This document shows positions 4,690 to 6,554 of a DNA stretch of 6,554 nt, piece by piece (positions within the stretch are counted from its first letter, which is position 1; every line of letters begins with the position of its first letter). The DNA lies in contig JACRBO010000365.1 of the NCBI GenBank assembly GCA_016219235.1, positions 1-6,554 of the forward strand. The letters run 5' to 3'. The notes beneath the pieces were generated by a model that saw nothing but the letters and a program-made list of their open reading frames with translations, was not told where the DNA came from and did not search any database. The stretch comes from Chloroflexota bacterium (GTDB taxonomy: Bacteria; Chloroflexota; Anaerolineae; Fen-1058). The translations under genes and the position numbers were made by a program.

Positions 4690-6200
4690 AATTCTGGATA
4701 CGACCTGGCCTGTTGTTAGTCCTGTTGCTGGTCTCAGCGTGCACGCGCACAGAACCGCCGCTGACCGACGTCAATACGTGGCCTACGGCGGTTGGCAGCG
4801 CGCCGATCATTGCCGCCGGCAGCGGCGTCGTCACTCCGACACGCACGCCGTCACCCACACGTGATCCGGCCACCACGCCCACGCCCGATGCGCCGCGCGC
4901 CGCCGACCGGCACAGCACCGAACTTTACATCGTGCAAAACGGCGATGCGCTGGCCGGCATTGCCGCCGAATACAACACCACCGTCGACGACATCGCGGCC
5001 ACCAACGGCCTGACCGATCTCAGCGTCATTCATCCCGGCGATCCGCTCAACGTGCCGCTGAAGATCGATCGGGCGGGGCCGAACGCCAAATTGATCCCCG
5101 ATAGCGAACTCGTTTACGGGCCGGGCACACTCGATTTTGATGTGGCCGCCTTCGTCGATCGCACCAGCGGCTATCTCAAAGCCTTCAGCGAGCAAGTCGA
5201 TGGCGAGTGGCTGACAGGCGCGCAGATCGTGCAGCGGGTGGCGCAGCAATTTAGCGTGAATCCGCGCCTGCTGCTGGCCGTGCTGGAATATCGCGGGCAG
5301 TGGCTGAGCAATGCCACACCCACCGCCGAAGCGCAGGCATACCCGGTCGGGTTCAGGCAGGCCGGTTATCAGAGTTTGTATCAGCAACTCTCGTATGCGG
5401 CCAATCACTTCAACGACGGCTACTATGGCTGGAAGTATCGCGCGCAGCAGACGGTGCGCCTGGCCGATTACTCGCGCGTGCTGGTAGGCCGCGGCCTGAA
5501 TGCGGGCACGGTGGGCGTGCAGACCATGCTGGCGCTCGATCGGTTGTACGACGATTGGTTGATCGAGATCGGGCCGACGGGCCTCATCGCCACCTATGAG
5601 AAATTGTTTGGCGATCCCTTCAACTACGCGGTCGTCATCACACCCGATGGGTTAGCGCAGCCCGAATTGACGCTGCCGTGGGCGACAGGCGAAATGTGGT
5701 ACTACACGGGCGGGCCGCACGGCGGCTGGGTGGCCGGGTCCGGTTGGGCGGCCATCGATTTCATTCCGGCCGGCCCAATTCTGGGCTGCCAGCCCGCCGA
5801 TCAATGGGTGTTGGCCGCCGCGCCCGGCCTCATCGTACGCAGTGAAAACGGCGAAGTGCTGCAAGACCTGGACGGCGACGGCGATGAGCGCACGGGCTGG
5901 GTGGTGTTTTACATGCACATGGGCCGCGAGGGGCGCGTGGCCGTTGGCACGCAAGTCAAAGCGGGCGATCCGATCGGGCATCCCAGTTGCGAGGGTGGTA
6001 TGTCTTCAGCCACACACTTGCACATCGCGCGCAAGTACAACGGCGAATGGATTCCGGCCGCCGGCCCGGTACCGATGGTGCTGGACGGCTGGCGCGTAAC
6101 CGGCGAGGCCACCGAATATGACGGCGGCCTGGTGAAGGATAATCAGGTTAAAGTTGCGTGCGAGTGCCGCGAAGATGCGAAGAACGGGATAGTGCGATAG
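4686..6200 (+). CDS. LysM and M23 metallopeptidase lipoprotein
   Basis: The product has 504 residues. Residues 1-19 form a lipoprotein signal ending in the lipobox LVSAC, with Cys19 the lipidated residue. A Thr/Pro linker (about 48-70) follows. LysM spans about 80-124 (YIVQNGDALAGIAAEYNTT to HPGDPLNVP) and should bind peptidoglycan or another N-acetylglucosamine polymer. A helical middle domain (about 175-313) has NPRLLLAVLEYRGQWLS, loosely like lysozyme-fold lytic enzymes, with Glu201 a possible acid. The M23 domain (about 330-470) shows His345 and Asp358 (GGPHGGW to AAIDF), the catalytic-type His411 (YMHMG) and the HLH pair His444/His446, so the zinc site looks complete. A DLDGDGDE acidic loop (394-401) may bind calcium. 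M23 enzymes cut peptide cross-links of peptidoglycan. The start overlaps the upstream stop (ATGA) and has GAAAGG 6 bases before it. The lipid-anchored enzyme would work at the cell surface beside the glycoside hydrolase. Confidence 0.9.
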   Translation: MKFWIRPGLLLVLLLVSACTRTEPPLTDVNTWPTAVGSAPIIAAGSGVVTPTRTPSPTRDPATTPTPDAPRAADRHSTELYIVQNGDALAGIAAEYNTTVDDIAATNGLTDLSVIHPGDPLNVPLKIDRAGPNAKLIPDSELVYGPGTLDFDVAAFVDRTSGYLKAFSEQVDGEWLTGAQIVQRVAQQFSVNPRLLLAVLEYRGQWLSNATPTAEAQAYPVGFRQAGYQSLYQQLSYAANHFNDGYYGWKYRAQQTVRLADYSRVLVGRGLNAGTVGVQTMLALDRLYDDWLIEIGPTGLIATYEKLFGDPFNYAVVITPDGLAQPELTLPWATGEMWYYTGGPHGGWVAGSGWAAIDFIPAGPILGCQPADQWVLAAAPGLIVRSENGEVLQDLDGDGDERTGWVVFYMHMGREGRVAVGTQVKAGDPIGHPSCEGGMSSATHLHIARKYNGEWIPAAGPVPMVLDGWRVTGEATEYDGGLVKDNQVKVACECREDAKNGIVR

Positions 6201-6207
6201 TCACGAA

Positions 6208-6279
6208 GTCGATTGGTCGATCAGTCAATTGGTCAACTGGTCGATCGGTCAATCAGTCGATCAGTCAACTGGTCGACAG
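6208..6279 (+). repeat. Nine-unit degenerate 8-bp tandem repeat
   Basis: Nine uninterrupted 8-base units begin 7 bases after the stop codon of the lipoprotein gene. All start GTC, position 4 is always G or A and position 5 is always A. Most fit GTCRAYYR. GTCGATCA and GTCAACTG each occur twice; the last unit (GTCGACAG) departs at position 7. Changes between units are nearly all transitions. The array is rich in short palindromes such as CAATTG and CGATCG. Confidence 0.9.
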
Positions 6280-6282
6280 CAA

Positions 6283-6315
6283 AACGAGGATCAGGTAATG
6301 AGCCTGATCCTCGTT
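6283..6315. terminator. 13-bp hairpin between convergent genes, possible terminator
   Basis: AACGAGGATCAGG (6283-6295) pairs perfectly with 6303-6315 around a seven-base loop. It lies between the lipoprotein gene and the gene ending at 6382 on the other strand. On the minus strand the stem is followed by a four-T run, and on the plus strand by only a weak GTTGTCTAT tract. It would therefore act better for the minus-strand gene, or as a weak two-way terminator. Confidence 0.6.
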
Positions 6316-6335
6316 GTCTATACCGAACTGCTCGC

Positions 6336-6370
6336 CAGTTACCGATAACCGATTACCAGTTACCGATTAC
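6336..6370. repeat. Five-unit degenerate 7-bp tandem repeat
   Basis: Five uninterrupted units fit C[AG][AG]T[TA]AC; CAGTTAC and CGATTAC each occur twice. Read on the minus strand the units are GGTAATC/GGTAACT types. They lie just beyond the minus-strand stop codon at 6382, after an 8-base GGTCAATT unit (minus strand) that resembles the neighbouring 8-bp array. Confidence 0.8.
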
Positions 6371-6381
6371 CAATTGACCCG

Positions 6382-6554
6382 TTACCCCATCGGGGCATTT
6401 TCCAAGAGTCGCGTGTCGAACGTGCTGCGCTTGGTTTCCCACGGATAGACGATGAAGGCGTCGGTGACGGCGGCAAAGTAGTCGGGCTTCTTGGTCTTGA
6501 ACAACGACTCGCTCGGCTTGTAGTGCAGCACGGCCACCTGCGGATACGCACCCG
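6382..6554 (-). CDS. Unrecognised protein, C-terminal end (5' partial, minus strand)
   Basis: On the minus strand a frame is open from the window edge to the TAA at 6384-6382, giving 56 residues whose start lies right of the window. The text includes YPQVAVLHYKPSESLF, KKPDYFAAVTDAFIVYPWET and TFDTRLLENAPMG. The balanced composition (aromatic residues, spaced charges) looks like a real folded protein, unlike the Arg/Ser/Pro-rich text of the alternative minus-strand frame over the same bases. I do not recognise the family, and 56 residues are too few to assign a role. It converges on the lipoprotein gene, and the repeats and hairpin at 6208-6381 lie between the two stop codons. Confidence 0.65.
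   Translation of the reverse strand, partial: GAYPQVAVLHYKPSESLFKTKKPDYFAAVTDAFIVYPWETKRSTFDTRLLENAPMG

Noticed and set aside
4851..5408. Minus-strand open frame of 185 codons opposite the LysM region
   Set aside because: It is a shadow of the LysM/M23 gene, whose frame holds a lipobox, LysM and zinc ligands.
6208..6370. CRISPR array
   Set aside because: Units are 7-8 bases, directly adjacent and without unique spacers; no cas gene is seen.
6360..6551. Minus-strand ATG frame rich in Arg, Ser and Pro
   Set aside because: A second minus-strand frame over the same bases gives balanced protein-like text and ends at 6382; the ATG frame runs into the 7-bp repeat and looks like noise.

Overview
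The window looks like part of a Chloroflexota (Anaerolineae-like) chromosome. That reading rests on moderately high GC, Thr/Pro-rich stalks on exported proteins, a LysM plus M23 lipoprotein, degenerate 7- and 8-bp tandem repeats between genes, and TG-N-TACAAT type promoters. It is inferred from style, not from a marker gene.

Layout from left to right. Bases 1-231 are the end of a GT-B fold glycosyltransferase. Bases 281-760 form a complete single-gene unit: a -10 box, a small VOC-fold (glyoxalase-like) protein and a perfect hairpin terminator with a UUCG loop. Bases 770-1839 form a three-gene operon with a clear sigma-70 promoter: a small two-helix membrane protein, a BrnT-like toxin and a CopG/BrnA-like antitoxin, closed by a second terminator. 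The toxin frame is broken by a one-base deletion and the antitoxin is cut by an amber codon, so the toxin-antitoxin module appears to be decaying. Bases 1855-2787 carry a lower-GC gene for an unrecognised multi-pass membrane protein with its own extended -10 promoter.

Bases 2852-6200 are a two-gene surface operon joined by an ATGA overlap. The first gene encodes an exported clan GH-A glycoside hydrolase held by a long Thr/Pro stalk and a C-terminal membrane helix. The second encodes a lipoprotein with a LysM domain, a helical middle domain and an M23 peptidase domain with its zinc ligands present. Both products should sit outside the membrane and act on cell-wall or extracellular glycans. Bases 6382-6554 are the end of an unrecognised gene on the minus strand, converging on this operon.

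The least ordinary feature is a family of degenerate short tandem repeats. Twelve 7-bp units in one register span 2870-2953; they supply the Shine-Dalgarno sequence, abut the GTG start and encode the signal-peptide N-region of the glycoside hydrolase. Nine 8-bp units (6208-6279) and five 7-bp units (6336-6370) flank a 13-bp hairpin between the two convergent genes, each array lying just past a stop codon. A related scrap at 763-777 overlaps the -35 box of the membrane protein/toxin-antitoxin operon. No RNA gene, insertion sequence or CRISPR array was seen, and no gene-free stretch exceeds about 180 bases.
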